A stretch of 48,918 nucleotides of DNA from the NCBI GenBank assembly GCA_024690885.1, contig JAILOI010000006.1, positions 1-48,918 of the forward strand. Reading direction: 5' to 3'. A program made the position numbers and the translations under genes. Shown here in pieces: positions 1 through 9,023 of the stretch. The notes under the pieces were generated by a model. The model was not told the DNA's origin, ran no database searches, and saw only the letters and a list, made by a program, of their open reading frames with translations. The DNA is from Lachnospiraceae bacterium (GTDB taxonomy: Bacteria > Bacillota > Clostridia > Lachnospirales > Lachnospiraceae). Position 1 is the stretch's first letter; the number at the start of each line of letters is the position of its first letter.

Positions 1-1
1 A

Positions 2-946
2 AAATTCAGCGCATTGCTGTACATAAAGACGATCAATGGCATGCACCCGAATGAAGCCGTGAAACGTAAGCGTTTTGAAGATCTGACTCCTGTATTTCCT
101 CATGAAAGGATAAGGCTGGAAACCAGGGGATGTCTCCCTGCCCTGAGGATAGTGGATCTGCTTTCACCTATAGGCAAAGGGCAGCGTGGAATGATCGTTT
201 CACAGCCCAAAGCCGGCAAGACAACACTGCTGAAACAGATAGCCAAAGCCATTCAGACCAATTACCCCGGGATACATGTCATTATATTGCTTATTGACGA
301 AAGGCCTGAGGAAGTTACGGATATGAAGGAGTATATACAGGGTCCCAATGTGGAAGTGATATACTCGACATTTGACGAACTTCCCGAAAATCATAAAAGG
401 GTATCCGAAATGGCCGTAGAAAGGGCAAAACGTCTGGTAGAACATGGCAGGGATGTAGTCATCCTTTTGGACAGCATCACCAGGCTGGCAAGGGCGTATA
501 ACCTTACCTGCCAGCCCAGCGGAAGAACCCTTTCCGGCGGACTTGATCCGGCTGCGCTGCATATGCCCAAGAAATTCTTCGGTGCCGCCCGCTGCATGCG
601 TGAAGGCGGATCGTTGACAGTGCTGGCCACAGCTCTGGTAGAGACCGGAAGCCGCATGGATGATGTTGTGTTTGAGGAGTTCAAGGGAACAGGCAATATG
701 GAACTGGTTCTGGACAGAAACCTGTCTGAACGGCGGATATTCCCTGCTATCGATCTTCCGAGGTCCAGTACGAGAAGAGAGGATCTGCTGCTCAATAAAG
801 ATGAGATCGATGCCAATAATATATTGAGGCGCGCATTCAACTCTTCAAAAACCGATGAAGCAATAGAAAAAATAATCGGAATGTTTTCACGTACCAGGAC
901 GAATGCGGAATTCATTGATGTGCTGAAAAACACAAGATTATACTAA
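2..946 (+). CDS. rho: Transcription termination factor Rho, 5'-truncated
   Basis: Hexameric RNA-dependent ATPase that ends transcription on untranslated RNA. Only the C-terminal ATPase part is present: the frame is open from base 2 with no start of its own, so the N-terminal RNA-binding region lies outside the window. Visible are the Walker A loop (SQPKAGKTTL), the Walker B/Q-loop stretch (DVVILLDSITRLARAYN) and the R-loop region (GSRMDDVVFEEFKGTGNMEL). The canonical loop has a second Pro (PPKAGKT); here it is QPKAGKT. The TTG at 14 is an internal codon, not a start. prfC follows after 47 bases on the same strand. Confidence 0.96.
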   Translation, partial: KFSALLYIKTINGMHPNEAVKRKRFEDLTPVFPHERIRLETRGCLPALRIVDLLSPIGKGQRGMIVSQPKAGKTTLLKQIAKAIQTNYPGIHVIILLIDERPEEVTDMKEYIQGPNVEVIYSTFDELPENHKRVSEMAVERAKRLVEHGRDVVILLDSITRLARAYNLTCQPSGRTLSGGLDPAALHMPKKFFGAARCMREGGSLTVLATALVETGSRMDDVVFEEFKGTGNMELVLDRNLSERRIFPAIDLPRSSTRREDLLLNKDEIDANNILRRAFNSSKTDEAIEKIIGMFSRTRTNAEFIDVLKNTRLY

Positions 947-993
947 TTAAATCATAATATAATATATAATTAAAACAGGAATTAAATAATGCT

Positions 994-2583
994 ATGAATG
1001 ACATAAGAAAAGAGATAGAAAAAAGAAGGACTTTTGCAATCATTTCACACCCTGACGCAGGCAAGACCACTCTTACCGAGAAACTGCTTCTGTATGGAGG
1101 AGCGATCAATCTGGCCGGTTCCGTCAAGGCTAAAAAAACATCCAGACACGCGGTTTCCGACTGGATGGAGATAGAGAAGGAGCGTGGTATTTCGGTTACC
1201 AGTTCTGTTATGCAGTTCGAGTATAACGGATACTGCATAAATATCCTGGATACTCCCGGCCATCAGGATTTCTCGGAGGACACTTACAGAACTCTCATGG
1301 CTGCGGACTCCGCTGTCATGGTCATAGACGGCTCAAAAGGTGTTGAGGCACAGACCATTAAACTGTTTAAGGTCTGTGTCATGAGACATATTCCGATCTT
1401 TACTTTTATCAATAAGATGGACAGGGAAGCCAGGGATACCTATGAACTGCTCGATGAGATAGAGACGGTTCTGGGGATCCGCACATGTCCTATGGACTGG
1501 CCTATAGGTTCGGGCAAGGGCTTTCAGGGAGTGTATGACCGTCAGACACGGAAGATCAGCAGGTATTTCGCGGCCAATAACGGTATGAAGGAAGTCGAGT
1601 CCGTAGAAGCAGTGATAGGTGATCCTTCTCTCGACGAGCTGCTTGGAAAAACCGCTCACGACAAACTTAAAGAGGAAATAGAACTTGTAGAAGGCGCCAC
1701 GGATGCCTTTGATCTTAAAAGAGTGCAGGCAGGCGATCTGACCCCGGTATTCTTCGGCTCGGCATTAAATAATTTCGGTGTGGAGAATTTCCTGAAATAC
1801 TTTCTGAATCTTACTCCTCCGCCGTTGGCCAGAATGGCAGGTGGAAACGAGATCGATCCCATGGACAATCCCTTCTCTGCCTTTGTATTTAAGATACAGG
1901 CCAATATGAACAAGGCTCACAGGGATCGTATAGCTTTTATGAGAGTATGTTCGGGCCGTTTTGACGCGGACAGGGAAGTGTTTCATGTACAGGGGAACAA
2001 AAAATTGAGGCTTTCTCAGCCTCAGCAGATGATGGCCGAAGAACGCAAGGGCATCAGTGAGGCTTATGCCGGTGATATCATCGGAGTATTTGATCCGGGA
2101 ATATTCTCCATAGGGGATACGGTATGCAGCCCCGAAATGAAGGTGTGCTATGAAGGAATACCTACGTTTGCTCCCGAGCATTTCGCGAAGATCAGACAGG
2201 CCGATACAATGAAACGCAAGCAGTTCATAAAAGGAGTAATGCAGATAGCACAGGAAGGCGCGATCCAGATATTCCAGGAGTTTAATTCGGGAATGGAAGA
2301 GATCATTGTCGGGGTAGTGGGAGTACTGCAGTTTGATGTCCTGAAATTCAGGCTGGAATCGGAATACGGTGTGGAGATACGCATGGATCCGCTTCCTTAC
2401 GAGTACGTAAGATGGGTTGTTGAGACTCCGAAAAGGCTGGAAGATCTCAATGTCACGTCTGATACCAAGCGAGTCAAGGATCTTAAAGACAATCCTCTAT
2501 TGCTGTTTGCCCATGAATGGAGCGTAAGGACTGTGGCAGAAAGAAACCCCGGTCTCGTACTGGAAGAGTTTTCCAAAAACTGA
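994..2583 (+). CDS. prfC: Peptide chain release factor 3 (RF3)
   Basis: Translational GTPase that recycles class I release factors from the ribosome after peptide release. The 529-residue length equals that of E. coli RF3. Visible are G1 (SHPDAGKTTLTEKLL, about residues 18-32), the G3 motif DTPGHQDFSEDTYRTL, which separates RF3 from EF-G, and G4 (NKMDRE). The ATG at 994 has an AGGA-type site about 12 bases upstream. It lies between rho and the miaA-like gene, all on +, with an AT-rich 47-base gap before it that could hold a promoter. Isoleucine is often ATA and arginine often AGG, as in the rest of the left block. Confidence 0.96.
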   Translation: MNDIRKEIEKRRTFAIISHPDAGKTTLTEKLLLYGGAINLAGSVKAKKTSRHAVSDWMEIEKERGISVTSSVMQFEYNGYCINILDTPGHQDFSEDTYRTLMAADSAVMVIDGSKGVEAQTIKLFKVCVMRHIPIFTFINKMDREARDTYELLDEIETVLGIRTCPMDWPIGSGKGFQGVYDRQTRKISRYFAANNGMKEVESVEAVIGDPSLDELLGKTAHDKLKEEIELVEGATDAFDLKRVQAGDLTPVFFGSALNNFGVENFLKYFLNLTPPPLARMAGGNEIDPMDNPFSAFVFKIQANMNKAHRDRIAFMRVCSGRFDADREVFHVQGNKKLRLSQPQQMMAEERKGISEAYAGDIIGVFDPGIFSIGDTVCSPEMKVCYEGIPTFAPEHFAKIRQADTMKRKQFIKGVMQIAQEGAIQIFQEFNSGMEEIIVGVVGVLQFDVLKFRLESEYGVEIRMDPLPYEYVRWVVETPKRLEDLNVTSDTKRVKDLKDNPLLLFAHEWSVRTVAERNPGLVLEEFSKN

Positions 2584-2635
2584 GACGGATATGAATTCTT
2601 GATTTATAATCGAAATAGTATTATAATAAACATTT

Positions 2636-3535
2636 ATGGAAAAACTATTGATCATAGCCGGAACAAATGCTTCCGGAAAATCCGATCTGGGTGTCAGGCT
2701 TGCCCTTGAAACCGGAGCCGGAATCGTGTCTGCTGATTCCAGGCAGGTATTTTGCGGACTTGATCTGGGATCGGGCAAGATCAGGCCGGAAGAGATGAAG
2801 GGTGTTCCGCATCATCTGCTGGATGTGGTCCGACCCGGTGAGTTTTTTTCGCTGAAACAGTATCAGGAGATGGCTTATAAGGCTATAGATGATATACTGT
2901 GCTCAGGCAGGAGAGCTTATCTGGTAGGTGGGACCGGGCTGTATATCAACGCTGTGGCAGACGGTTATGTGCTGTCGGACGCAAAGCCGGATGAAGAAGT
3001 GCGCCAAAGGGTCGAAGCCATGACTCTGGAAGAATTGAAAAGCTTGATAGAAAAGGAAAATCCTTCTGAATTATTAAATGTTGATTTAAAAAATAAACGA
3101 CGGTTGGAACGCTCGGCCGAGAAGATCATCGCTAACGCCCCTCGAAATCTTCCGTCTGTTCCACGGTATGAAACCTGCATTATAGGGGTTACCTGGCCAC
3201 GCGAGATCCTCTACGAAAGGATCAGGGTAAGGCTTCAAAGACGTCTGGAAGAGGGAATGCTCGATGAGGTAAAGCGGCTGCTGGATAGTGGGGTAAGTGA
3301 GGATTTTTTGTACAGGCTGGGTCTGGAATACAGATACGCCATGATGTATATCCGCGGAGACTTTGGCTCATATGAAGCGTTTTTTGACAAACTGTTTATG
3401 GAAATCCGACATCTGGCCAAGGAACAGATGACCTGGTTCAGAAAGAGGAAGGACATTCACTGGATAGATATGTCCAAAGATCCGTTTGACGAAGCGTTGC
3501 AGCTTACGCGATCCTTCTATGGCGATAACGGATAG
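2636..3535 (+). CDS. Divergent MiaA-like tRNA dimethylallyltransferase
   Basis: MiaA transfers a dimethylallyl group to A37 of tRNAs that read UNN codons. The 299-residue protein keeps the family frame: a P-loop (GTNASGKSDL instead of the usual GPTASGKT), SADSRQVF, VPHHLLDV, GGTGLYINAVADGY and a C-terminal TWFR. It departs at conserved places: the usual GYKE near the C-terminus reads LEYRY and AKRQ reads AKEQ. It may be a divergent functional MiaA or a paralogue with a changed substrate. The ATG at 2636 has no clear Shine-Dalgarno site. rapZ starts 34 bases downstream, so the two probably share a transcript. Confidence 0.75.
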   Translation: MEKLLIIAGTNASGKSDLGVRLALETGAGIVSADSRQVFCGLDLGSGKIRPEEMKGVPHHLLDVVRPGEFFSLKQYQEMAYKAIDDILCSGRRAYLVGGTGLYINAVADGYVLSDAKPDEEVRQRVEAMTLEELKSLIEKENPSELLNVDLKNKRRLERSAEKIIANAPRNLPSVPRYETCIIGVTWPREILYERIRVRLQRRLEEGMLDEVKRLLDSGVSEDFLYRLGLEYRYAMMYIRGDFGSYEAFFDKLFMEIRHLAKEQMTWFRKRKDIHWIDMSKDPFDEALQLTRSFYGDNG

Positions 3536-3569
3536 CGAAAATAAAAATGCGGAAAGGCAGGCGGGATAA

Positions 3570-4460
3570 TTGCTGCAGGTCATGATAGTATCCGGAATGT
3601 CCGGTTCCGGTAAGTCTAAGGCTCTTGATTTTTTTGAGGATAATGGCTATTATTGTCTGGATAATCTCCCATCGAAACTATTGGTAGATATTGTCCGCAT
3701 GCTTGGTCAACTTGAGGACTTTCCAAATAAAGCGTGTATTACTATCGATGTCAGGGATGTAAATATCTACAAGGAAGCAGGTAAAGCTTTAAATGCCCTG
3801 AAAGAGATCGCGGATATTAAGCTTCTGTTTCTGGAATGTGATTCATCTGTACTGCTTAAACGCTACAAGGAAACCAGACGTCTTCATCCGCTGATGATGA
3901 GTAATCCCGAACTCGATCTGGAGAGTGCTATAGAGACGGAAAGGGGATTACTGGCTGATTTGAGGGCAGCTGCAGATTTTACGGTCGATACGTCCATGCT
4001 GTCGACAGTTCAGTTCAGAGAAAAGCTTCTGGAGACGATCCCGGCATCATTGTCAAAACCCATGACTGTAAGCTTTGTGGCTTTTGGTTATAAATATGGC
4101 ATAAGCGCGGACTTTGATCTGGTATTTGATGTCAGGTGCCTGCCCAATCCTTTTTATGTGGAAGACCTTAAAGGGCTTACCGGAAAGGATAAAGAAGTTC
4201 GCGACTTTGTTATGTCCAGCGCGGACTCGCAGGCTTTATTTGCCAGGATCAGAGAATATCTTGATACCGCGATCCCCATGTATGAGAAGGAAGGGAAGGC
4301 TCAGCTGGTGGTAGGCTTCGGCTGTACCGGAGGACAGCACAGGTCACTTACATTCGCCATTCTCATGGCGGATTATTATAGGGAAAAAGGATATCAGACC
4401 AGTGCGATAGCAAGGGATACGGCACGAAATATCAGGAATATCAGTGACAGGGAACAGTAA
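3570..4460 (+). CDS. rapZ: RapZ/YvcJ-family P-loop nucleotide-binding protein
   Basis: Member of the RapZ (YvcJ) family: an RNA-binding adaptor for GlmZ decay in E. coli and a nucleotide-hydrolysing protein in Bacillus. The N-terminal P-loop is VSGMSGSGKSKAL. LECDSSVLLKRYKETRRLHPL and the C-terminal GFGCTGGQHRSLTFA are family hallmarks. At 296 residues it is close to the usual 285-290. The called start is TTG at 3570 behind GGCGGG; an ATG at 3582 is a possible alternative. In many Firmicutes this gene sits between murB and whiA; here its neighbours are the miaA-like gene and a sensor protein only 2 bases downstream. Confidence 0.93.
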   Translation: MLQVMIVSGMSGSGKSKALDFFEDNGYYCLDNLPSKLLVDIVRMLGQLEDFPNKACITIDVRDVNIYKEAGKALNALKEIADIKLLFLECDSSVLLKRYKETRRLHPLMMSNPELDLESAIETERGLLADLRAAADFTVDTSMLSTVQFREKLLETIPASLSKPMTVSFVAFGYKYGISADFDLVFDVRCLPNPFYVEDLKGLTGKDKEVRDFVMSSADSQALFARIREYLDTAIPMYEKEGKAQLVVGFGCTGGQHRSLTFAILMADYYREKGYQTSAIARDTARNIRNISDREQ

Positions 4461-4462
4461 AT

Positions 4463-6163
4463 ATGGATAATAAGACTAAAGACAGTATCATTTTTGATGT
4501 ATGCCGAACCTTGGTACATTTTGAAGAATGCAAGGGCGTAAGACAGTGTCTGGAGATTGTCGGCAAAGGAATGGGCATTGATGGCGGTCTGGTCATGCGT
4601 ACAAATGAGATCCCCTTTTTGCTGGAGATGAGATGTATGTGGGATCCTTCTCATAAGATACGCGATGACAGGCTGATGCTGGACTACTCATCCAATCCTG
4701 ATAATGAGCTGCTTAATCCTTTCGGAAAAGACGGAAGATTAAATGTGGTATATGATGTGGACGCCGAGGAATTTGATCCGGTAACCAGAGGATTCTTTGA
4801 TGCTGTGGGCGCGAAGGCCTTTGTCGGATGCTCTATGGTGATGGATAAGGATTACCTGGGCGGTATGTGCTTTTACCGATTTGAAAAATATGAATGGAGT
4901 GAACTGGAACTGGATACCATCAGAGAAGTGACTTCTCTGGTTTCTTATGTGGTTTCACGCATGAAGCTCAATGAATCATTCCATTATCTGCTGGAGCAGG
5001 CCAATAAAAATTATAATGAAGCGGACAATGCCAAAGCCCGGTTCCTGACCAATATCACCAATGAAATGCGGACGCCGCTTAATTCTGCGATGGGTATGAT
5101 ATCCATTATGAGGCATAATATCCAGAGCCCTGATGTTACTGCTGATTGCATAGGCCGCATGGAGAATCTGATAAAGCAGTTGATAGATCTGGTGGCGGAT
5201 TGTGCCGATATGTCTTTGGTAAAGGGTTTGGATCACGAACTGAACAGGATATGGGTGACTTTGGAGTATGTGATTTCGGGTGTCAGAAAGTTTGTCGATC
5301 CTTTGGCAGCAGGCAAAAAGCAGCATATTGATTATAAATTCGATCCCGAATTGTCGATCCTGGCCGACGATATCAAGCTGGCGCGGATCATCATCAACGC
5401 AGTGAACAACTCATGCAGGAATTCACCGGAGAGTACAGATATCAGCGTATCGTTTAGGATCGAGCCCACCGGTTCAAAACAGACTATGCTTATCATAAGC
5501 GTAAAGGATGAAAATTCAGAATTCGATCCTGAAAATGTTCTGCGCGTATTTGACCCCTTTGTCAGTATCATGGGGAAGAGTGGAACGTCAAACAGTACAG
5601 GCGTCAATATGGCAATCACAAAGCACCTGACAGAAATGATGAACGGGTCATGCGAGTTTTTTGCGGACGGAGCGGGGACGGAATTTGTTGCAAGCATTCC
5701 TGTGGAGGTCAAGGGGGACACCAGGCTGTCAGCGCCTGCAGCTCAGCCTGAAGAAGAGCCAAATGAATACAGCGAAGTATATATCGGGAGACGGATACTT
5801 ATCGTTGAAGATAATATGGTCATGGGCGAGATACTTGCCACGCTTATGGGGTATCGCGGGTTGGAAACCGATGTGGTACTCAACGGAAAAGAGGCATGCG
5901 ATGCATATCTTACACATGATGCGTTTTATTATGACATGATATTTATGGATATCCAAATGCCGGTAATGGATGGTGTGGAGGCGACAAAACAAATCAGAGG
6001 AAGTAATATGCAGGATGCGGCTATTATTCCGATCATCGCGTTATCCGCTACTTCTTTGCCGGAGGATTCCATGAACGCGAAAAACGCGGGGATGAATGCG
6101 TATCTGCATAAGCCGGTAGATGAAAAGGAATTGTTTATTACTATTGATAAATTCCTGATATAG
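4463..6163 (+). CDS. GAF / degenerate histidine kinase / receiver protein
   Basis: 566-residue soluble signalling protein. Residues about 10-175 look like a GAF-type sensor. A short helical linker leads to a HisKA-like segment near 190-250 and an HATPase-like segment near 295-420. A CheY-like receiver fills about 448-566. The H-box reads FLTNITNEMRTPL, with Asn200 where the phospho-accepting His should be. An N-box-like INAVNNS remains, but the G1 motif (DENSEFDP) lacks DxGxG and the G2 glycines are mostly lost (STGVNMAI). The receiver looks intact: acidic pair in VEDN, Asp496 in MDIQMPVMDG, and Lys in LHKP. Autophosphorylation is therefore unlikely; it may be a receiver scaffold phosphorylated by another kinase. 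It starts 2 bases after rapZ. Confidence 0.85.
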   Translation: MDNKTKDSIIFDVCRTLVHFEECKGVRQCLEIVGKGMGIDGGLVMRTNEIPFLLEMRCMWDPSHKIRDDRLMLDYSSNPDNELLNPFGKDGRLNVVYDVDAEEFDPVTRGFFDAVGAKAFVGCSMVMDKDYLGGMCFYRFEKYEWSELELDTIREVTSLVSYVVSRMKLNESFHYLLEQANKNYNEADNAKARFLTNITNEMRTPLNSAMGMISIMRHNIQSPDVTADCIGRMENLIKQLIDLVADCADMSLVKGLDHELNRIWVTLEYVISGVRKFVDPLAAGKKQHIDYKFDPELSILADDIKLARIIINAVNNSCRNSPESTDISVSFRIEPTGSKQTMLIISVKDENSEFDPENVLRVFDPFVSIMGKSGTSNSTGVNMAITKHLTEMMNGSCEFFADGAGTEFVASIPVEVKGDTRLSAPAAQPEEEPNEYSEVYIGRRILIVEDNMVMGEILATLMGYRGLETDVVLNGKEACDAYLTHDAFYYDMIFMDIQMPVMDGVEATKQIRGSNMQDAAIIPIIALSATSLPEDSMNAKNAGMNAYLHKPVDEKELFITIDKFLI

Positions 6164-6212
6164 TAGTATTATTTTGTACTGTAGTCATTTTTTATTACTG
6201 AAAGAGGACAGC

Positions 6213-7556
6213 ATGAAACAATCGAATACATATCTGCAGTTATTGGTAAAGATTTCGGCGGTATTCATCGTAGTTCTTGCCGTTTCTATATACAATGATT
6301 CCGGTAGTACGGATGCCCGTGCAGAGGAAGGACAGACCGTTACTGAAGAGCTGATGCCGACGGTCGCTGCAGAAATCGTAACACCTGCGGTCGTTGCCGA
6401 AATAAGCGACACAGAAGATACATCACAGGACAAGGTGCTGACACCCGATCCCGGCACAACGGATATTTCTGACGATGTCGTACAGGAAGGTGAAAACAGT
6501 AGTGTTACAGACGACGATACAGAGATAATCGGTGATGATGTTATTGAAGACGGCAGCAGGGAAGTGATCGATCCCGTTGTTCCGCACGGATTTGTTTATC
6601 TTGATCCCGATGAGGATGAAATAGCTGATGTGGCGGCGTCGGTTGATGAAGCTTATGAGGAGGCTGAATATCCGGAACACATAAGCGCGTTACTGGTAAC
6701 GTCTCCTTCACATTTTGACGCCGATGTTGTCGCCTCGGCTTTACGGATACCTACTGACAGTGATAATGACCGGTACAGGTACATCACCGGCGTCGATAAA
6801 AAGAGATATGTTGTCGGAGACATGCCCGAAGGATTTAAGAATGATGACGAAGCCTCAGAACACATGGTAACCATTGAGGTTCCCGTATGGAAAATGGATG
6901 CGAACGGCGATAAACGTCCTTCATACTGGCCGCTTACCATAAATGAGAATCTGGTGGACAGCGTAAAGTGTATATTCAGTGATATCTTCCTGTTGGATAT
7001 TAAATTTCCATTTAATTATCTCTCGGGATATAAGTACAGGAAGGTAGGTGGAGTCGGGCTTGTCAATTCAAAACTGATGTCTACTCATGCTTTTGGTGTC
7101 GCTATTGATATCAACATGGGCGATTATGACAACGATTACTTCCTGGGTAAAGGAAACGACTTAAGAAATAAAGATAATCCATATTGCATACCTGATGAAG
7201 TGATAGATATATTTGAACGCTATGGCTGGTTCTGGGGCGGAAATTACGAAATATGCGCCGACACCATGCACTTCCAGTACTATGAGCTGGGTTTCCTTCA
7301 ATACGAACATGATGAGCCGTTTCCCATTCTTTCCCGGAGCACGGCAGGAATGAGTGCGAGCGTGATCCGCAATCTGACTCAGCGACTTGTAAGGCTGGGA
7401 TATCTTGAAAAAGAAACAGAAAACTTTGATGATAAAGTGGATGCAGCGGTCAGGGCGTTTCAGGCTGAACATGGGCTTGAAGCTGACGGCGTGGTCAGAT
7501 ATGCTACATGGGAGCCCCTCATCAACCTTACTCATGATATGAGTTATGTATTCTAA
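6213..7556 (+). CDS. VanY-type D-alanyl-D-alanine carboxypeptidase with peptidoglycan-binding domain
   Basis: Predicted membrane-anchored or secreted zinc peptidase (M15/VanY family) that trims D-Ala from peptidoglycan stems. Residues about 8-27 form a single hydrophobic signal/anchor, followed by an acidic, Thr/Val-rich linker to about 150. The catalytic domain carries STHAFGVAIDI (His292 and Asp299 as zinc ligands) and ADTMHFQ (Asp350, His353). The C-terminal ~60 residues look like a PG_binding_1 repeat (LVRLGYL...AVRAFQAEHGLEADG). The family usually has HFE where this has HFQ. The start is ATG at 6213 behind AGAGGA, not the upstream TTG at 6174. serS follows after 36 bases. Confidence 0.88.
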   Translation: MKQSNTYLQLLVKISAVFIVVLAVSIYNDSGSTDARAEEGQTVTEELMPTVAAEIVTPAVVAEISDTEDTSQDKVLTPDPGTTDISDDVVQEGENSSVTDDDTEIIGDDVIEDGSREVIDPVVPHGFVYLDPDEDEIADVAASVDEAYEEAEYPEHISALLVTSPSHFDADVVASALRIPTDSDNDRYRYITGVDKKRYVVGDMPEGFKNDDEASEHMVTIEVPVWKMDANGDKRPSYWPLTINENLVDSVKCIFSDIFLLDIKFPFNYLSGYKYRKVGGVGLVNSKLMSTHAFGVAIDINMGDYDNDYFLGKGNDLRNKDNPYCIPDEVIDIFERYGWFWGGNYEICADTMHFQYYELGFLQYEHDEPFPILSRSTAGMSASVIRNLTQRLVRLGYLEKETENFDDKVDAAVRAFQAEHGLEADGVVRYATWEPLINLTHDMSYVF

Positions 7557-7592
7557 TATTTTTATCGGCTTTATGCCGGAAGGAGAGATAAA

Positions 7593-8876
7593 ATGATAGA
7601 TTTAAAATTTTTACGTGAGAACCCCGACGTGGTTCGTCAGAACATCAGAAACAAGTTTCAGGATCAGAAGCTTCCTCTGGTTGATGAGGTGATCAGTATC
7701 GATACCGATCGCAGGACAACCCAGGGGGAAGCGGATGAACTTAGAAATAAGCGCAACCAGATGAGCAAGCAGATCGGAGCTCTGATGGGACAGGGCAAGA
7801 AGGAAGAAGCAGAGGAGATCAAGAAACAGGTCGCTGAGTTTGGAGACAGGCTTGCGGAACTTGAAAAGAAACAGGCGGAGCTGGAAGCGGAAGTTACTAA
7901 GCGCATGATGCTCATTCCCAATATCATTGATCCCAGCGTTCCTATAGGCAAGGACGATTCCTGCAATGTGGAACTGGAACGCTTCGGTGAGCCTGCGGTT
8001 CCTGATTTTGAGATCCCTTATCATACGGACATTATGGAGAAGCTGCACGGTATCGACCTGGATGCGGCCAGAAGGGTTGCCGGCAATGGTTTCTATTATC
8101 TGATGGGCGATATAGCCAGACTTCATTCAGCTGTTATCAGCTATGCCAGGGATTTCATGATCGACAGAGGCTTTACCTACTGCGTTCCGCCTTTCATGAT
8201 CAGAAGTGACGTAGTTACCGGAGTAATGAGTTTTGCTGAAATGGATGCCATGATGTACAAGATCGAAGGTGAGGATCTGTACCTGATCGGTACCAGCGAA
8301 CATTCCATGATCGGAAAGTATATAGATACGATGGTTCAGGAGGACACTCTGCCCCATACGCTCACCAGCTATTCACCCTGCTTCCGCAAGGAAAAAGGAG
8401 CTCACGGAATAGAGGAGAGAGGCGTATACCGCATCCATCAGTTTGAAAAGCAGGAAATGATAGTTATCTGCAAGCCTGAGGACAGTATGACCTGGTATGA
8501 CAAGCTGTGGAAGAATACGGTAGATCTTTTCAGATCCATGGATATACCGGTGCGTACATTGGAGTGCTGTTCGGGCGATCTTGCGGATCTGAAGGTTAAA
8601 TCCTGTGATGTGGAGGCATGGTCGCCCAGACAGAAGAAATACTTTGAAGTGGGTTCCTGCTCAAATCTTGGCGATGCACAGGCGAGGCGTCTTCGTATCC
8701 GTGTAGTCGGAGAAGGCGGAAAAAAATATTTTGCCCATACACTTAACAATACCGTGGTAGCACCTCCCCGTATGCTGATAGCCTTCCTTGAAAATAATCT
8801 CAATGCAGACGGAAGTGTGAACATTCCGAAGGTACTTCAGCCTTATATGGGCGGAAAGACAGTGATCACGCCTTGA
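7593..8876 (+). CDS. serS: Seryl-tRNA synthetase
   Basis: Charges tRNA-Ser (and tRNA-Sec) with serine. 427 residues, normal for bacterial SerRS. The N-terminal ~110 residues are the long coiled-coil arm that grips the tRNA variable arm. Class II motif 2 is CFRKEKGAHGIEERGVYRIH and motif 3 lies in the VVAPPRMLIAFLENN segment. The start is ATG behind GGAAGGAGAG. The leader is only 36 bases, too short for a T-box. In clostridia serS often follows the parAB-DUF4446-DUF3881 cluster; here it is more than 30 kb from that cluster. Confidence 0.97.
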   Translation: MIDLKFLRENPDVVRQNIRNKFQDQKLPLVDEVISIDTDRRTTQGEADELRNKRNQMSKQIGALMGQGKKEEAEEIKKQVAEFGDRLAELEKKQAELEAEVTKRMMLIPNIIDPSVPIGKDDSCNVELERFGEPAVPDFEIPYHTDIMEKLHGIDLDAARRVAGNGFYYLMGDIARLHSAVISYARDFMIDRGFTYCVPPFMIRSDVVTGVMSFAEMDAMMYKIEGEDLYLIGTSEHSMIGKYIDTMVQEDTLPHTLTSYSPCFRKEKGAHGIEERGVYRIHQFEKQEMIVICKPEDSMTWYDKLWKNTVDLFRSMDIPVRTLECCSGDLADLKVKSCDVEAWSPRQKKYFEVGSCSNLGDAQARRLRIRVVGEGGKKYFAHTLNNTVVAPPRMLIAFLENNLNADGSVNIPKVLQPYMGGKTVITP

Positions 8877-8957
8877 TCTGGCAGTAAACTGACCGTCGGT
8901 AATTTAAACACGATTTAAATATTTATTAAATCTATATTTATAAATTGATGCGATTAT

Positions 8958-8984
8958 TGAGCACAGGCTTTTGACCTGTGCTCA
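8958..8984 (+). terminator. Hairpin after serS, possible weak terminator
   Basis: A perfect 10-bp stem (TGAGCACAGG / CCTGTGCTCA) with a 7-base loop lies between serS and the SDR gene. The following bases TTGTCTAAAA are only weakly T-rich, so it may terminate inefficiently or act as an mRNA-stabilising hairpin. Confidence 0.45.
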
Positions 8985-9023
8985 TTGTCTAAAACACTGG
9001 TCGTGGATACGGGATGCTAAACA

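Noticed and set aside
7557..7592. T-box riboswitch before serS
   Set aside because: The leader is 36 bases, too short, and no T-box sequence is present.
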